Assembly: GCF_004684345.1 (NCBI RefSeq)
Contig: NZ_CP038469.1
Coordinates: 1,364,001-1,428,000 of the forward strand
Reading direction: 5' to 3'
DNA: 64,000 bases
Source of the DNA: Citrobacter tructae
GTDB lineage: Bacteria; Pseudomonadota; Gammaproteobacteria; Enterobacterales; Enterobacteriaceae
Below the pieces are notes generated by a model that worked only from the letters and a program-made list of their open reading frames with translations, did not search any database and was not told the DNA's origin. Of this stretch, positions 17,807-26,185 are shown in pieces (position 1 is the stretch's first letter; each line of letters begins with the position of its first letter). A program made the translations under genes and the position numbers.

Positions 17807-17837
17807 CACATAAAAAGAGACCGAATACGATTCCTGT
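17807..17837. repeat. Prophage attachment repeat, left copy
   Basis: This 31-bp sequence (begins CACATAAAAAGAGACCGAAT, ends GATTCCTGT) is identical to 60460-60490. It carries only one arm of the sdsR terminator hairpin, so it is the phage-side half-copy left by site-specific integration. Confidence 0.93.
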
Positions 17838-18109
17838 TTACAACTCAAACCGTAATAATCTATATACTTCAGTAAGTTAACACCAAAAATCCACTAAATA
17901 ACACCTTCTGATACTTACTATTGCAATCATTCAAGATCAATCAGTTGCCATTGATTTCGTGAGGTCGTCGGGAAATTTTCGGGATCAAAACTCCAGAACA
18001 GAAATTTCTATGGCACGCTGTTACGCATGCCATCTGTAATGTGAAAAAATCAGGTGGCAGAACCAATGCAACCAATATGACTGCACGCGCCCCATTCCAT
18101 CAAAGGTTC
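17838..18109. other. Non-coding left end of the prophage
   Basis: No gene is seen between the attachment repeat and the tail-fibre assembly gene. At 17955-17984 the motifs TTTCGTGAGG and TTTTCGGGA resemble repeats at the opposite end (60399-60430) and may be integrase arm sites. An inverted repeat (ATGGCA ... TGCCAT) near 18009-18032 could help end the late transcript. Confidence 0.45.
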
Positions 18110-18541
18110 CTATTCTGCTGGCTTGACCGGCCATTCGAAATCGTCAGTAATTGCTTCATCAGCAGAAACCGCCTTTACTTGCCGTTTATAGGCCATCCAC
18201 GCAGAGAGTTTTGCTTTGTCATCATCGCTGATTTCTCCCAGAGCTAACTCAGTACGCCAGTCTGCCATTGCGAAATCTGCGGCATTCATAAGGCGCAGTC
18301 TCTCTACCTCCATGCGGGCAATGAGTTCTGAACGTGCAGGAGGTGGTATATCACCCCACGCAGGATGTCCGTCAATGCCAGCAACTCTCACTTTTCCGGC
18401 AGGTGGTGTCTGAAATTGCAGAAATTCTTCCTCATCCACTTCAATTCCTGTGGCTGGCCACATTTCAGTGGACCTGTAAGCATCTTCCAGTGAAGTAGGA
18501 TAAAAACTATTTGTTTTTGCATCATACAAGTATTTATTCAC
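18110..18541 (-). CDS. Tail fibre assembly chaperone (Tfa family)
   Basis: This 143-residue protein has the layout of the Tfa family: N-terminal strand-rich part (MNKYLYDAKTNSFYP), then an alpha-helical segment (RSELIARMEVERLRLMNAADF...LTAWMAYKRQV type) and a C-terminal WPVKP. Such proteins help fold or trimerise the receptor-binding tip of the preceding fibre and are usually encoded right after it, as here (2-bp gap). It is the last gene of the late operon. Confidence 0.85.
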   Translation of the reverse strand: MNKYLYDAKTNSFYPTSLEDAYRSTEMWPATGIEVDEEEFLQFQTPPAGKVRVAGIDGHPAWGDIPPPARSELIARMEVERLRLMNAADFAMADWRTELALGEISDDDKAKLSAWMAYKRQVKAVSADEAITDDFEWPVKPAE

Positions 18542-18543
18542 AC

Positions 18544-19611
18544 TTAGACTCCCTTAGCAAACCAGCGACACCCCGATGCTACAGGAGAACCGAGTGATGG
18601 ATTTCCACGAATTAATGTCCCCAGATTGACAGCAACGCAATTATTTAATGTTACCTCTCTAAATTGCCACATCGACATGCTTTCTCCAGATGGAGCCATA
18701 TCATGCTCGTTAATGGAGATAATCGCAGTGGGGAATGGGATTGGAAAATTGATAGTTACATCCGTGGTTGTTGCACCGGTCAGTCCCCACTGCTCGATAT
18801 AACCGTCAGGTGTTTTTCTCCAGCCTGTTGTGGGACTACCTCCTGAAACCCATGAAGACATGTCAGGTACTTGTCCAGCACCGTTTCCCACATCTTTAGT
18901 TGCAGCGCTTTTCAGCCCGAGATAGCTTCTTGAGTCAGCGGCATCTGGTGCGCCAAGCAGCCCCCGCGCATACGCCGTCAGGTCAGTTAACGCTGCCGTA
19001 TCAGCACCGTTGAAATACGGGAGCTTATCGGCAACACCCGCCAATGCGGCAAGAGCTGTTAGCGTGGTGTCAAGGGGTTGCTTACCATCAAGTGCAGTTG
19101 TTATCCCCAGATAAGACAGAACGTCAACTTTCGTCGGAGCGCTAATAATATTTTTTCCGACCTCTGTAACGATAAGACCAAGGTCAGAGAGAACGCTATC
19201 GGCATCACTACGAGCGAGCAAGGTCCTGGCGAATGCCGTAAAATCTGTTAGAGCAGCGGTATCGGTACCGTTGAAGTACGGGAGTTTATTGGCTGCACCA
19301 ACAAGGCTGGCAAGAGCCGTTAGGGTTGCGTCGAGCGGTTGCGAAGTCTTATTGATTGCAGAAAGTAGCTTTGTAACCAGCCCCGCTACGTTACCATCAT
19401 CAAGCACATCACTACCGCTCTTGTCGCAAATAAACTGTGCCAGAACTGAAGCAATAAATGTTGCCTGTCTAATCGCTTTGTTCGCTTCTTTAGAACTGGC
19501 CTTGCCGGATGAAAATCCCGTAGACAGTGCAGCCAGTGCGAGGTATTCCGCTTGTGTTAATACATTCGCCCCACCAGCGGATGCAAATGGTTTAATATCA
19601 TTAGTTGGCAT
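18544..19611 (-). CDS. Tail fibre protein
   Basis: This 355-residue protein probably makes the host-contact fibre. The N-terminal part (MPTNDIKPFASAGGANVLTQ) resembles baseplate-attachment regions of short fibres. Two copies of a unit of about 56 residues (QPLD-T-LTALA-L-G-A-KLPYFNG-DTAALTD) occupy about residues 96-152 and 179-236. The C-terminal domain, with GYIEQWG and ending CRWFAKG, is like the gp53-type fibre tip. At 355 residues it is short. The receptor cannot be told. Confidence 0.8.
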   Translation of the reverse strand: MPTNDIKPFASAGGANVLTQAEYLALAALSTGFSSGKASSKEANKAIRQATFIASVLAQFICDKSGSDVLDDGNVAGLVTKLLSAINKTSQPLDATLTALASLVGAANKLPYFNGTDTAALTDFTAFARTLLARSDADSVLSDLGLIVTEVGKNIISAPTKVDVLSYLGITTALDGKQPLDTTLTALAALAGVADKLPYFNGADTAALTDLTAYARGLLGAPDAADSRSYLGLKSAATKDVGNGAGQVPDMSSWVSGGSPTTGWRKTPDGYIEQWGLTGATTTDVTINFPIPFPTAIISINEHDMAPSGESMSMWQFREVTLNNCVAVNLGTLIRGNPSLGSPVASGCRWFAKGV

Positions 19612-19613
19612 TA

Positions 19614-20270
19614 TTAACTCCAGTAGCCATTATCAAATCCGGCAATCGCCGTATCCTGAATATCAAATCCGAACAGTGGGTGTGCGGGATCGATAACATC
19701 AAGACTTTTAACCCTGACGCCTGCCGCTTTCACTGTTAATTCACCAGCTTCAATTACTTCAATTAACTCTGCCGATGTGTTGGCAATACCGTTTAATGCA
19801 ATTGCGTTAATGCTTATCGACATATCCATGTTGTCGATTATTTGCATCTCAATTCCGGTCCCTTCAAATACTCGTTCAAGTAAGTCCTCAAGATCACCGA
19901 CTGTCCCATCCCACTGGTTAATCGCTATCTGCGCTTTTAATACCAATCGATAAACATCATCGCTGAGCACAGTAAATCCTGAATCGGGGTCATACGGCCC
20001 CTGCCAATTCCCCTGGTCCCATCCCAGGCCGTCCGTGTCCCACGAGAAATAGACATTGGAAATTGGCGTGGTCACTCTCCTATCCCGCCCAACCCATAAC
20101 CCAACAATATCCAGTTGCTCACCCTGCGCTGAGTCCAGATCGAACTTGCGAAGCATGTCTGCTGTTACGCCAGAGATGTCAGTGAAAGGTCGGGTTATCA
20201 GGTCAATGTGTTGCAGGAAGAGTGGTTTAGTGACGTGGTAGTTCGTTATCAGTTCAGTGTATTTACTCAT
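19614..20270 (-). CDS. Baseplate/tail protein, DUF2612 family
   Basis: This 218-residue protein resembles the DUF2612 family found between the J-like baseplate protein and the fibre in temperate myoviruses. It would connect wedge and fibre. The pattern SAQGEQLDIVGLWVGRDRRV near residue 50 is typical of this group and of Mu gp48-like proteins. Its start overlaps the end of the baseplate J gene by 4 bp (ATGA). Confidence 0.7.
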   Translation of the reverse strand: MSKYTELITNYHVTKPLFLQHIDLITRPFTDISGVTADMLRKFDLDSAQGEQLDIVGLWVGRDRRVTTPISNVYFSWDTDGLGWDQGNWQGPYDPDSGFTVLSDDVYRLVLKAQIAINQWDGTVGDLEDLLERVFEGTGIEMQIIDNMDMSISINAIALNGIANTSAELIEVIEAGELTVKAAGVRVKSLDVIDPAHPLFGFDIQDTAIAGFDNGYWS

Positions 20271-21466
20271 GGCGTTGGTGTTATTTTAATGTTGGCAATA
20301 TTAGAATGCGCAGCCTCATTAAATAAAATGTCTATATTTGAAGCGGCAACCGTTGCTGCACTCTTACCGATTTTCAGCGAGTTAATATCATAATATTTAC
20401 TGTCACCACCGCTAATTACACCAAGGTTGGCGGGAGAATAAATGCGGCTTAACAGCACATCATCACCAATACGCAGTGAATTAATATATTTTGAAATCTC
20501 TGCTCTCATCTCCTCGGCAACTTGTGACGTATAGCCAGGGTAAGTTGCGATGACTATTTCGATAAACGCCTCAACCACCACAGGGCGAGAAAACTTTATC
20601 GCTTTTGGCTCGCCATATTTGCCAACAAGATTCACTGTAGTGGTACCGAAGGTCGATGTGCCTTGATCCTTTTTCTTCGAAATTGCCGTGGCGATAGTTG
20701 TCGCATCTCCGCCATCAACAATGCAGCTGATCGAGTGCGCTGGCAGACCATTGGCATCCGCGGTATCAGAGTCGTTCTCGTAAATACGTACGCGTGTTAC
20801 GCCGGGAATATCCAGTAGCGTACCGTCTAACCCGTCAATGGTGGTAATTGATGGAAGTGCAGTACTTCGTGATTGTCGCTGACGCAACTGCGCGTCACTT
20901 TCACCGGGAGAACCGACTGTTGCCGCTAATGGATTTGTTACGGTTTTCCATCCTCTAGTCGGTGTAGCAATCTGTGTGATGGAGTTAGCCATTGCAGCGA
21001 CCGGGCCGGGCGTTCTGCATGTAGCAGTAACTGTGACTGTACCTGACCCAGGAATATTCACGCCAACGGGTAAGTCCCATAATGCCCCGTTAGCATCTCT
21101 AACCGTACCGGCAGCAATTGGCGTTCCAATATCGCCGGTGATAATTACATCAGCGGTTGAATTCGTCGCAATCTTGCGGGTAATTCCGTTAATTTTAACG
21201 TTGCTACCAAGCGCCCGACCTATCCCTGTAGCAGGTGAATAGGAGTTATATACCGCAATGGCCGTGTTATTAGCATCGTGAATCCCGAGTGCATACAGCG
21301 CTACCATTTGCCCGTCTTTACTATCAGGGTCGAGATAAGAATCGCTGCCGTATATCTCCTTAAAGTATTCAGTGAGTTTATCCAGGATAGTCTGATAATC
21401 AGGCGCACTGATCCCCTGGGCCGTTACCGTTGCCGATAACCCCAGCGTGTCGAGGTTCAAAGCCAT
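20267..21466 (-). CDS. Baseplate wedge protein, J family
   Basis: This 399-residue protein matches the baseplate J/gp47 family that forms wedge arms around the hub in contractile tails. The segments DSYLDPDSKDGQMVALYALG and VGSPGESDAQLRQRQSRS are typical. It abuts the gp25-like gene (no gap) and overlaps the next gene by 4 bp, consistent with tight co-translation. Confidence 0.85.
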   Translation of the reverse strand: MALNLDTLGLSATVTAQGISAPDYQTILDKLTEYFKEIYGSDSYLDPDSKDGQMVALYALGIHDANNTAIAVYNSYSPATGIGRALGSNVKINGITRKIATNSTADVIITGDIGTPIAAGTVRDANGALWDLPVGVNIPGSGTVTVTATCRTPGPVAAMANSITQIATPTRGWKTVTNPLAATVGSPGESDAQLRQRQSRSTALPSITTIDGLDGTLLDIPGVTRVRIYENDSDTADANGLPAHSISCIVDGGDATTIATAISKKKDQGTSTFGTTTVNLVGKYGEPKAIKFSRPVVVEAFIEIVIATYPGYTSQVAEEMRAEISKYINSLRIGDDVLLSRIYSPANLGVISGGDSKYYDINSLKIGKSAATVAASNIDILFNEAAHSNIANIKITPTP

Positions 21467-21820
21467 TTATGCCTCGCTGGTTACTGTGATTTGTCCGTAA
21501 ATGGTGTTTATGGAGGAAGTGAACGTGACGCGGCGAGTTGTTCCGCTGTTGACTGTGTCAAACGACAGAATGGACAACACGCCGGGGGTTGAACTGATGC
21601 GGTCTCTTATTGCCAGGTTGTAAACTTCTGGCCTCTGCTTTCCAAGAACCGACTGAATATAGGGAGTACCTTCCGCCGTATCAAGGAACCACTGGCCCTT
21701 CCAGAGCTCAAATCGAGTCTTAACCGCCTGGGCAACGCACTCTGGAGAGTTAGCCAGGAAAGTATTGTCGCCCTGTCCGAAGGTATAATCACCCTCACTA
21801 TCTTCGCGTCTGTATCGCAT
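21467..21820 (-). CDS. gp25-like baseplate wedge protein
   Basis: This 117-residue protein has the size, position (just before J) and sequence features (LWKGQWFLDTAEGTPYIQSVLG, IRDRISSTPGVLSI) of the gp25/gpW-like wedge protein that helps start sheath assembly at the baseplate. Its start overlaps the spike gene stop by one base. Confidence 0.7.
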   Translation of the reverse strand: MRYRREDSEGDYTFGQGDNTFLANSPECVAQAVKTRFELWKGQWFLDTAEGTPYIQSVLGKQRPEVYNLAIRDRISSTPGVLSILSFDTVNSGTTRRVTFTSSINTIYGQITVTSEA

Positions 21821-22572
21821 CAGCTCACCTTCCCTGATTGCCCCGTTCCTGGCTGTACGTCGTCATGGGTATGGGTATCATCAATGGTTTTGTTGTTCGA
21901 TTTCAGCGAACCGAAGAACTCAATGGCGCCAGTTATCTTCGCTGCGGTTCCGCTAGAAAGACTACCGACCATGCCACCCACCCACGTTAACAGACCGGTG
22001 ATTGTCACCTTCGCCGAGAAGGTTGACTCCGGGGAGATCACGTCGAACCCGCCTGGCGCGACCAGTTTAATTTTCTTCGTGTCCGGGTTAATTTCGAAGT
22101 AGGTACTGCCATCATCGCTGCGGAACTGAGCCGCTGTGGTGCTGATGCCGCTGATTTTGCGCGCCTGAGACTGCGGGCCTACGATGGCGAACGCATCACT
22201 AAGGTCATGCTGGCGCGGGTCCACCGCCTCCTGTACACTACCGTTCTGCCACCAGAAATCAATGCAGCGATCGGAGAATACCAGCAGGCACTCGTCACCG
22301 GCTTTAACCGGGAAAGTCAGCGTGCACCCTCCGCCCCGCGGGAATACCACCGGCACATCAGGAAGGATCGGGATGGCCTCGGAGGTAGCCTTACCATCTT
22401 CACCGACTTTCTGGCCGTAGATGGCAGGCTGAACAGAGCAGGTCACTGTATCAGGATTAAACGACTGAATGATTCCGGGCATGGCAACGCGCAGGCCGGT
22501 GAAAATAGACAGTTTTTGCGCGTCAAACGCCTGCTGCTCGCTGCCGTCCTGCGCGCGTGTTGATACTGGCAT
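21820..22572 (-). CDS. Baseplate spike, Gp138-N type
   Basis: This 250-residue protein would form the trimeric membrane-piercing tip. An N-terminal OB-like domain (GIIQSFNPDTVTCSVQPAI ... CLLVFSDRCIDFWWQNG) matches the Gp138 family and is followed by a strand-rich part and a C-terminal THTHDDVQPGTGQSG, the usual spike ending. The next upstream gene is not hub but an inserted cargo block (22589-23890), so the baseplate operon is interrupted here. Confidence 0.8.
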   Translation of the reverse strand: MPVSTRAQDGSEQQAFDAQKLSIFTGLRVAMPGIIQSFNPDTVTCSVQPAIYGQKVGEDGKATSEAIPILPDVPVVFPRGGGCTLTFPVKAGDECLLVFSDRCIDFWWQNGSVQEAVDPRQHDLSDAFAIVGPQSQARKISGISTTAAQFRSDDGSTYFEINPDTKKIKLVAPGGFDVISPESTFSAKVTITGLLTWVGGMVGSLSSGTAAKITGAIEFFGSLKSNNKTIDDTHTHDDVQPGTGQSGKVS

Positions 22573-22588
22573 GAGGATCTCCGGGCAA

Positions 22589-22612
22589 TAAAAAACCCGC
22601 CGGAGCGGGTTT
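22589..22612 (-). terminator. Terminator behind the HEPN/TPR cassette
   Basis: AACCCGC-cgga-GCGGGTT followed on the minus strand by a run of T, between the HEPN gene and the spike gene. It would end a cassette transcript while an antiterminated late transcript could pass. Confidence 0.8.
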
Positions 22613-22630
22613 GCGTGAGTTTGTTGAATG

Positions 22631-23053
22631 TTAGCTTGCTGTTTGTTTTGTATTAATCATGTCTGCGACCATCACCTGCATATCTTCAGCATCCTTAATG
22701 GTACTGTGCGCATCCAGTCTGTTCACTTTTTTTCCTAAGTTATAATCAGCAGAAACTCTTCTGTGATGCGCTGTTTTAAGCTTCAAACCAACTCTTTTGG
22801 TAGCGTTCGCATCTAAATTGTGATTTCCCGCTGCATCATTTCCGCACAAATACTCTGCAAGTCTGGCATGAACGCCACCACTCAACCTTTGACCATGTTC
22901 GTCCTGAGTTGGTATATATCCATCTGTCAATTGGAGAGCTGAATGGTACATGGTGTAGTACGCCCTGCTAATCGCGTTGCGAGTCCATTCCTCACCATTA
23001 TTCTCAATTGATTTTTTTGCTATTTCTAAAAAACAGTCGATGGAAACAGCCAT
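22631..23053 (-). CDS. HEPN-domain protein, cassette gene 2
   Basis: This 140-residue protein carries a HEPN-like helical domain: the segment AISRAYYTMYHSALQL holds R30-x6-H37, the form of the R-x4-6-H motif of HEPN ribonucleases, and LKTAHHRRVSADYNLG resembles the usual C-terminal HEPN helix. HEPN proteins are commonly RNase toxins or RNA-binding subunits in defence and toxin-antitoxin systems. The start at 23053 is one base past the stop of the TPR gene, so translation is probably coupled; a longer frame to 23110 overlaps that gene and is less likely. It is not a known tail protein. Whether it is toxin, defence or counter-defence cannot be told. Confidence 0.65.
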   Translation of the reverse strand: MAVSIDCFLEIAKKSIENNGEEWTRNAISRAYYTMYHSALQLTDGYIPTQDEHGQRLSGGVHARLAEYLCGNDAAGNHNLDANATKRVGLKLKTAHHRRVSADYNLGKKVNRLDAHSTIKDAEDMQVMVADMINTKQTAS

Positions 23054-23054
23054 A

Positions 23055-23786
23055 TCAATTCGCCGCCTCAAAGAAAGCCACACTACATCCCGTCTCGAGG
23101 CCTCTTTCAATCATCACATCAATCACTTTGTCATTTAGATATGAAAGATAAGCATGATCATCGGTATCGATTGCAACAGAAAATGAAGTATACCCTTCAC
23201 CATCAGTAAGAAGATTTGAGCCTTTTGCCTTAATGTGTTCGGATTCGATCACATGCATTAATACTTCGGCTACTTTTTTTAGGTGACGACTTGATTCCTC
23301 ACCAATGCACTCAACCATCCGCCACACTTCAAACTGAATTGAATCAGTAATTGTGTTTAGTTGATTATATCGCTCAAGTCTGTCATATCCCATTTTAAGC
23401 ATCTCCGCGTCTGCCCAGAAGGCACCGAAGTGAAAAGCACGATTTGCCATTCTGGGGAGATCATATTCTAGAGATCTGATGATGATCTCTCGCTCCTTTG
23501 AGTAAAGACCAATGTTACTCAGCGCGCTGGAATAATTTCCCCATGTAACAGGATCGTATGGAGATAACTTTAAAGATTTTTCTACTGCCTCAACCCCACG
23601 CTCAATCTGTCCATCGAGCAAAACGATGAACCCTTCCAAAGCCAAGGACTGATATCTAATGGGTAATGAGCGGACTTCCCTCAGCAGCTTCTGCTTTTCT
23701 ATGTCGCTAAGAAGCAACTTTCCGGCCTCAAGGGACGAAGCAAGAATGGCTTCAATTTTTGACGTGTCAGGCTGTGCTGCAAGCAT
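23055..23786 (-). CDS. TPR-like protein, cassette gene 1
   Basis: This 243-residue all-helical protein contains at least one clear TPR-like pair (GFIVLLDGQIERGVEAVEKS, then PYDPVTWGNYSSALSNIGLY). No enzyme motif is visible. The frame is open to a TTG at 23840, but that codon lies inside the predicted promoter, so ATG 23786 is preferred although its ribosome site is weak. The HEPN gene follows with a 1-bp gap. TPR proteins often act as sensors or neutralising partners, which would fit a two-gene toxin/antitoxin or defence unit; this is inference. Confidence 0.65.
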   Translation of the reverse strand: MLAAQPDTSKIEAILASSLEAGKLLLSDIEKQKLLREVRSLPIRYQSLALEGFIVLLDGQIERGVEAVEKSLKLSPYDPVTWGNYSSALSNIGLYSKEREIIIRSLEYDLPRMANRAFHFGAFWADAEMLKMGYDRLERYNQLNTITDSIQFEVWRMVECIGEESSRHLKKVAEVLMHVIESEHIKAKGSNLLTDGEGYTSFSVAIDTDDHAYLSYLNDKVIDVMIERGLETGCSVAFFEAAN

Positions 23787-23823
23787 AAGGTACTTTGGCT
23801 CTTTCGAATTACCGCATTGGTGT

Positions 23824-23857
23824 CGATGTAGTTTAAACAAGTTTCGCTACATCGCAA
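23824..23857 (-). promoter_or_regulatory. Promoter with palindromic operator for the TPR/HEPN cassette
   Basis: A perfect 8-bp inverted repeat, CGATGTAG-N15-CTACATCG (23824-23854), overlaps a candidate minus-strand promoter: -35 TTGCGA (23857-23852), 16-bp spacer, -10 TAAACT (23835-23830). The arrangement suggests self-repression, as in toxin-antitoxin loci. Confidence 0.5.
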
Positions 23858-23891
23858 CCACTTACCTTAGAAAGCGCGGTCCCGGATTAGA

Positions 23892-24239
23892 TTATTTTAA
23901 CCTCTCACAATCGTATGTTCCAAACACTCGCGGCGCATTCATATTGGCCCTGAGTGCTTCGACATTTAGAAAAGCCTTGCCGTTACGCTTTATCAGTTCA
24001 TAGCCGTAGGCGTTGCCATCAGGAGATGGAGACAGAACCATCTCAAGCTTCATGTTGGAATAGTCGCCTTTCGCCTTCAAAAAGGTGACTTTTTGAGTGC
24101 TGGTCACAACCCCGTTTATCGTAGTTTCGCCTGACTCGTTGGCATCAACTAGCCATTCCCCACACTTTAACCCAGAGGCATGACTAGTGCCTGCAGCCAA
24201 TAGCACCAAGACACCTAACATCCTAATATTAACTGCCAC
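23892..24239 (-). CDS. Small secreted protein of unknown function
   Basis: This 115-residue protein begins with GTG behind a good ribosome site (AAGGGGAG) and has a signal peptide (VAVNIRMLGVLVLLAAGTSHASG), then a mature part of about 93 residues with two cysteines (LKCGEW and YDCERLK) that could form a disulfide. It overlaps the end of the hub gene. I do not recognise the family. A periplasmic product inside a tail operon is more likely cargo, for example superinfection exclusion or host modification, than a virion part. Confidence 0.6.
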   Translation of the reverse strand: MAVNIRMLGVLVLLAAGTSHASGLKCGEWLVDANESGETTINGVVTSTQKVTFLKAKGDYSNMKLEMVLSPSPDGNAYGYELIKRNGKAFLNVEALRANMNAPRVFGTYDCERLK

Positions 24240-25302
24240 CTGGAACTCCCCTTGTGATTGCAGAGCTCGATAGTAAATCCTTCGCCCCGCGCGCCATACA
24301 CATGAGATCCATATACCATGGATTTCCCCTCGTATCACCGGTGTAGCTTATTGACTGGACAATGTAGACGCCATCAGTGGCCACACTGGCGGGCTGCGCT
24401 ATAGTGCCGCCAAGTGAAAGGTTACCATCATTGCTCGACTCTGTGATTCTTGCCTGTGATCTTTGGATCTCATCGTTCGGCAGTTGGGTACGATAGACAG
24501 ATGCCTGGTCGAGCTGAATTAAGCCGTTCACCCTGATGTTGGGGTTAATCAGGCAGCGAACATTGACGCCAGCACCCATGGTCTGCTGCGGCATCCCTAT
24601 GAGCCCGGTAGCGCTGCTCAGCACAATGGCCTCGTGTAGATATTTATCTTCAGGAACCATCTGCGCCTGACCGTCCACAAACTGCCAGTTGGCGTTGCAT
24701 TGCGCCGCAAGATTGCTCATGTAATCACGGGTCATACCGTAGAACACCCGGCCCCGAGGCATCACGCGGTCCGGGAACTCTCCGGTAACCCCCTGGGTTA
24801 TACCGAACGGGGAGAAATCTCTCATCAGCACCGAGTGAACATCTGACAGCTTATACCCGGCAGACAGGCTGCCGGATGAAACGGCCTCGTTAAACGCCTG
24901 GTGCCCATCGATGGACTGAATCAGGGTAAAAATGTCGGTGGGGTTATCTCGCCCGGTGATTGTGAAGCGTATCTCACCGTTGAAGATTTCCCCGTAGTTC
25001 TGGCCGCGCGTCTGTCCTATCTGATCAGGAGATATTTCCGTGACCTGCCCAACCTGACTTTCAGGTACTGGAGTTGCCAGGCCATCATAACCTGCAATAA
25101 TAGTGATACGTGAAAACTCCGAGCCGGTTATGCGACTCATGGTATCCCGACTTAGGTTATATATCTTCAACGTAGCAACGCGCGGCCACATGGAATTAGT
25201 CCAGTCGATATTAAACGTCACTTTAAAATCGGAAAGTAATATGCCCTTCCCAGAGTCGTCGATCAGACGTAGCTCGAAATGGCGCATCCAGTTCACTGTC
25301 AT
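24229..25302 (-). CDS. Baseplate hub protein (gp27/gpD-like), probable
   Basis: This 357-residue protein occupies the hub position between the plug gene and the spike. The N-terminus (FELRLIDDSGKGILLSDFKVTFNI ... ATLKIYNLSRDTMSRI) is typical of hub/late-control-D-type tail proteins of these phages. It would link tube end to spike. The stop overlaps the GTG of the secreted-protein gene. Confidence 0.65.
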   Translation of the reverse strand: MTVNWMRHFELRLIDDSGKGILLSDFKVTFNIDWTNSMWPRVATLKIYNLSRDTMSRITGSEFSRITIIAGYDGLATPVPESQVGQVTEISPDQIGQTRGQNYGEIFNGEIRFTITGRDNPTDIFTLIQSIDGHQAFNEAVSSGSLSAGYKLSDVHSVLMRDFSPFGITQGVTGEFPDRVMPRGRVFYGMTRDYMSNLAAQCNANWQFVDGQAQMVPEDKYLHEAIVLSSATGLIGMPQQTMGAGVNVRCLINPNIRVNGLIQLDQASVYRTQLPNDEIQRSQARITESSNDGNLSLGGTIAQPASVATDGVYIVQSISYTGDTRGNPWYMDLMCMARGAKDLLSSSAITRGVPGGS

Positions 25303-25304
25303 GT

Positions 25305-25610
25305 TTACACCTGTATAAAGTAAAGGTGGCTTTCGACTCCCAGATTGATTTTTGTTGGGTATTCAGGCGCACCATTATCCGTTATTACGATGAATGCACC
25401 TGATATTCCTAACTCAGGATATTGTTCCAGCAAGTCCGTGTCTGGTAACAATGGCACTCCCATCAACACTGGCTGCGCTCCGTTATCCATGACATCCATG
25501 ATCCATCCGGCATCGTCACGCCATATAACTTTAAGCATGTAATTATTGTTGCCAAGCATGACGCGAAAAGCCTGATTATCCGCACTGAGCGGTATTTCAT
25601 TGATGTTCAC
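25305..25610 (-). CDS. Baseplate plug protein (Pam3 gp18-like)
   Basis: This 101-residue protein (IPLSADNQAFRVMLGNNNYM, then MDVMDNGAQPVLMGVPLLPD) resembles the small plug proteins described for Pam3-type baseplates and similar proteins in temperate myoviruses. It overlaps the Dit-like gene by 4 bp. The assignment rests on size, place and pattern. Confidence 0.55.
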   Translation of the reverse strand: MNINEIPLSADNQAFRVMLGNNNYMLKVIWRDDAGWIMDVMDNGAQPVLMGVPLLPDTDLLEQYPELGISGAFIVITDNGAPEYPTKINLGVESHLYFIQV

Positions 25611-26185
25611 ATCGTCTCCAGGAATCCTTTGATTTTTTGAATTACCGAGGTGTTGGTGACTGGCGTAGGTGATTTGGTACCAGTATCCTGGACTGGTGAA
25701 GTGGTAACACCCTCCTGCATGTCAGCTTTGCTCGCCACCGAAATGTTCTGTGTCTGCGTCATCAGCACTTCTCGCAGTGTCAGAACGCATGAGAGTACAT
25801 TTTCACTGGTTCGTTCGGTGGTTACTTCAATGGCACGGATCAGCATATTTTTGTAGGTACGCTTGCCGGTTATCACATCGAATGGAACTCGGGATGCCTG
25901 AATATCAAGCATCTGTTGGTAAATCTCCTTAGGGCTTTGGCCTATCCCCAGTCCAATCCCCGAGATATCAACCAGGTCAAGTATTGAGCCGCCACCCGCG
26001 AAGCCACACTCCATTGTTACTTCACTTGCTCGTTTATAAGCATGGTCATTTACTGACGCTCCGACTTCCACCGGATGTTCGGTGATCTCCAGCGCATCAA
26101 TATGCTTTTCCGACACAACAACGCTCGGCACCAGAATGCCAATCTTCCGTGACTGTAGACGAAAAATAGCCGAAAGAATGTCCAT
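25607..26185 (-). CDS. Dit-like tail protein
   Basis: This 192-residue protein resembles the N-terminal domain of Dit-like distal tail proteins (IDALEITEHPVEVGASVNDHAYKRASEVTMECGF). It would form the ring between tube and hub. The C-terminal 45 residues are Ser/Thr/Gln-rich and probably flexible. Its start overlaps the tape measure stop by 1 bp. Confidence 0.7.
   Translation of the reverse strand: MDILSAIFRLQSRKIGILVPSVVVSEKHIDALEITEHPVEVGASVNDHAYKRASEVTMECGFAGGGSILDLVDISGIGLGIGQSPKEIYQQMLDIQASRVPFDVITGKRTYKNMLIRAIEVTTERTSENVLSCVLTLREVLMTQTQNISVASKADMQEGVTTSPVQDTGTKSPTPVTNTSVIQKIKGFLETM

Noticed and set aside
17700..17837. tRNA gene at the attachment site
   Set aside because: No cloverleaf is present; the repeat is the terminator of the sRNA sdsR.
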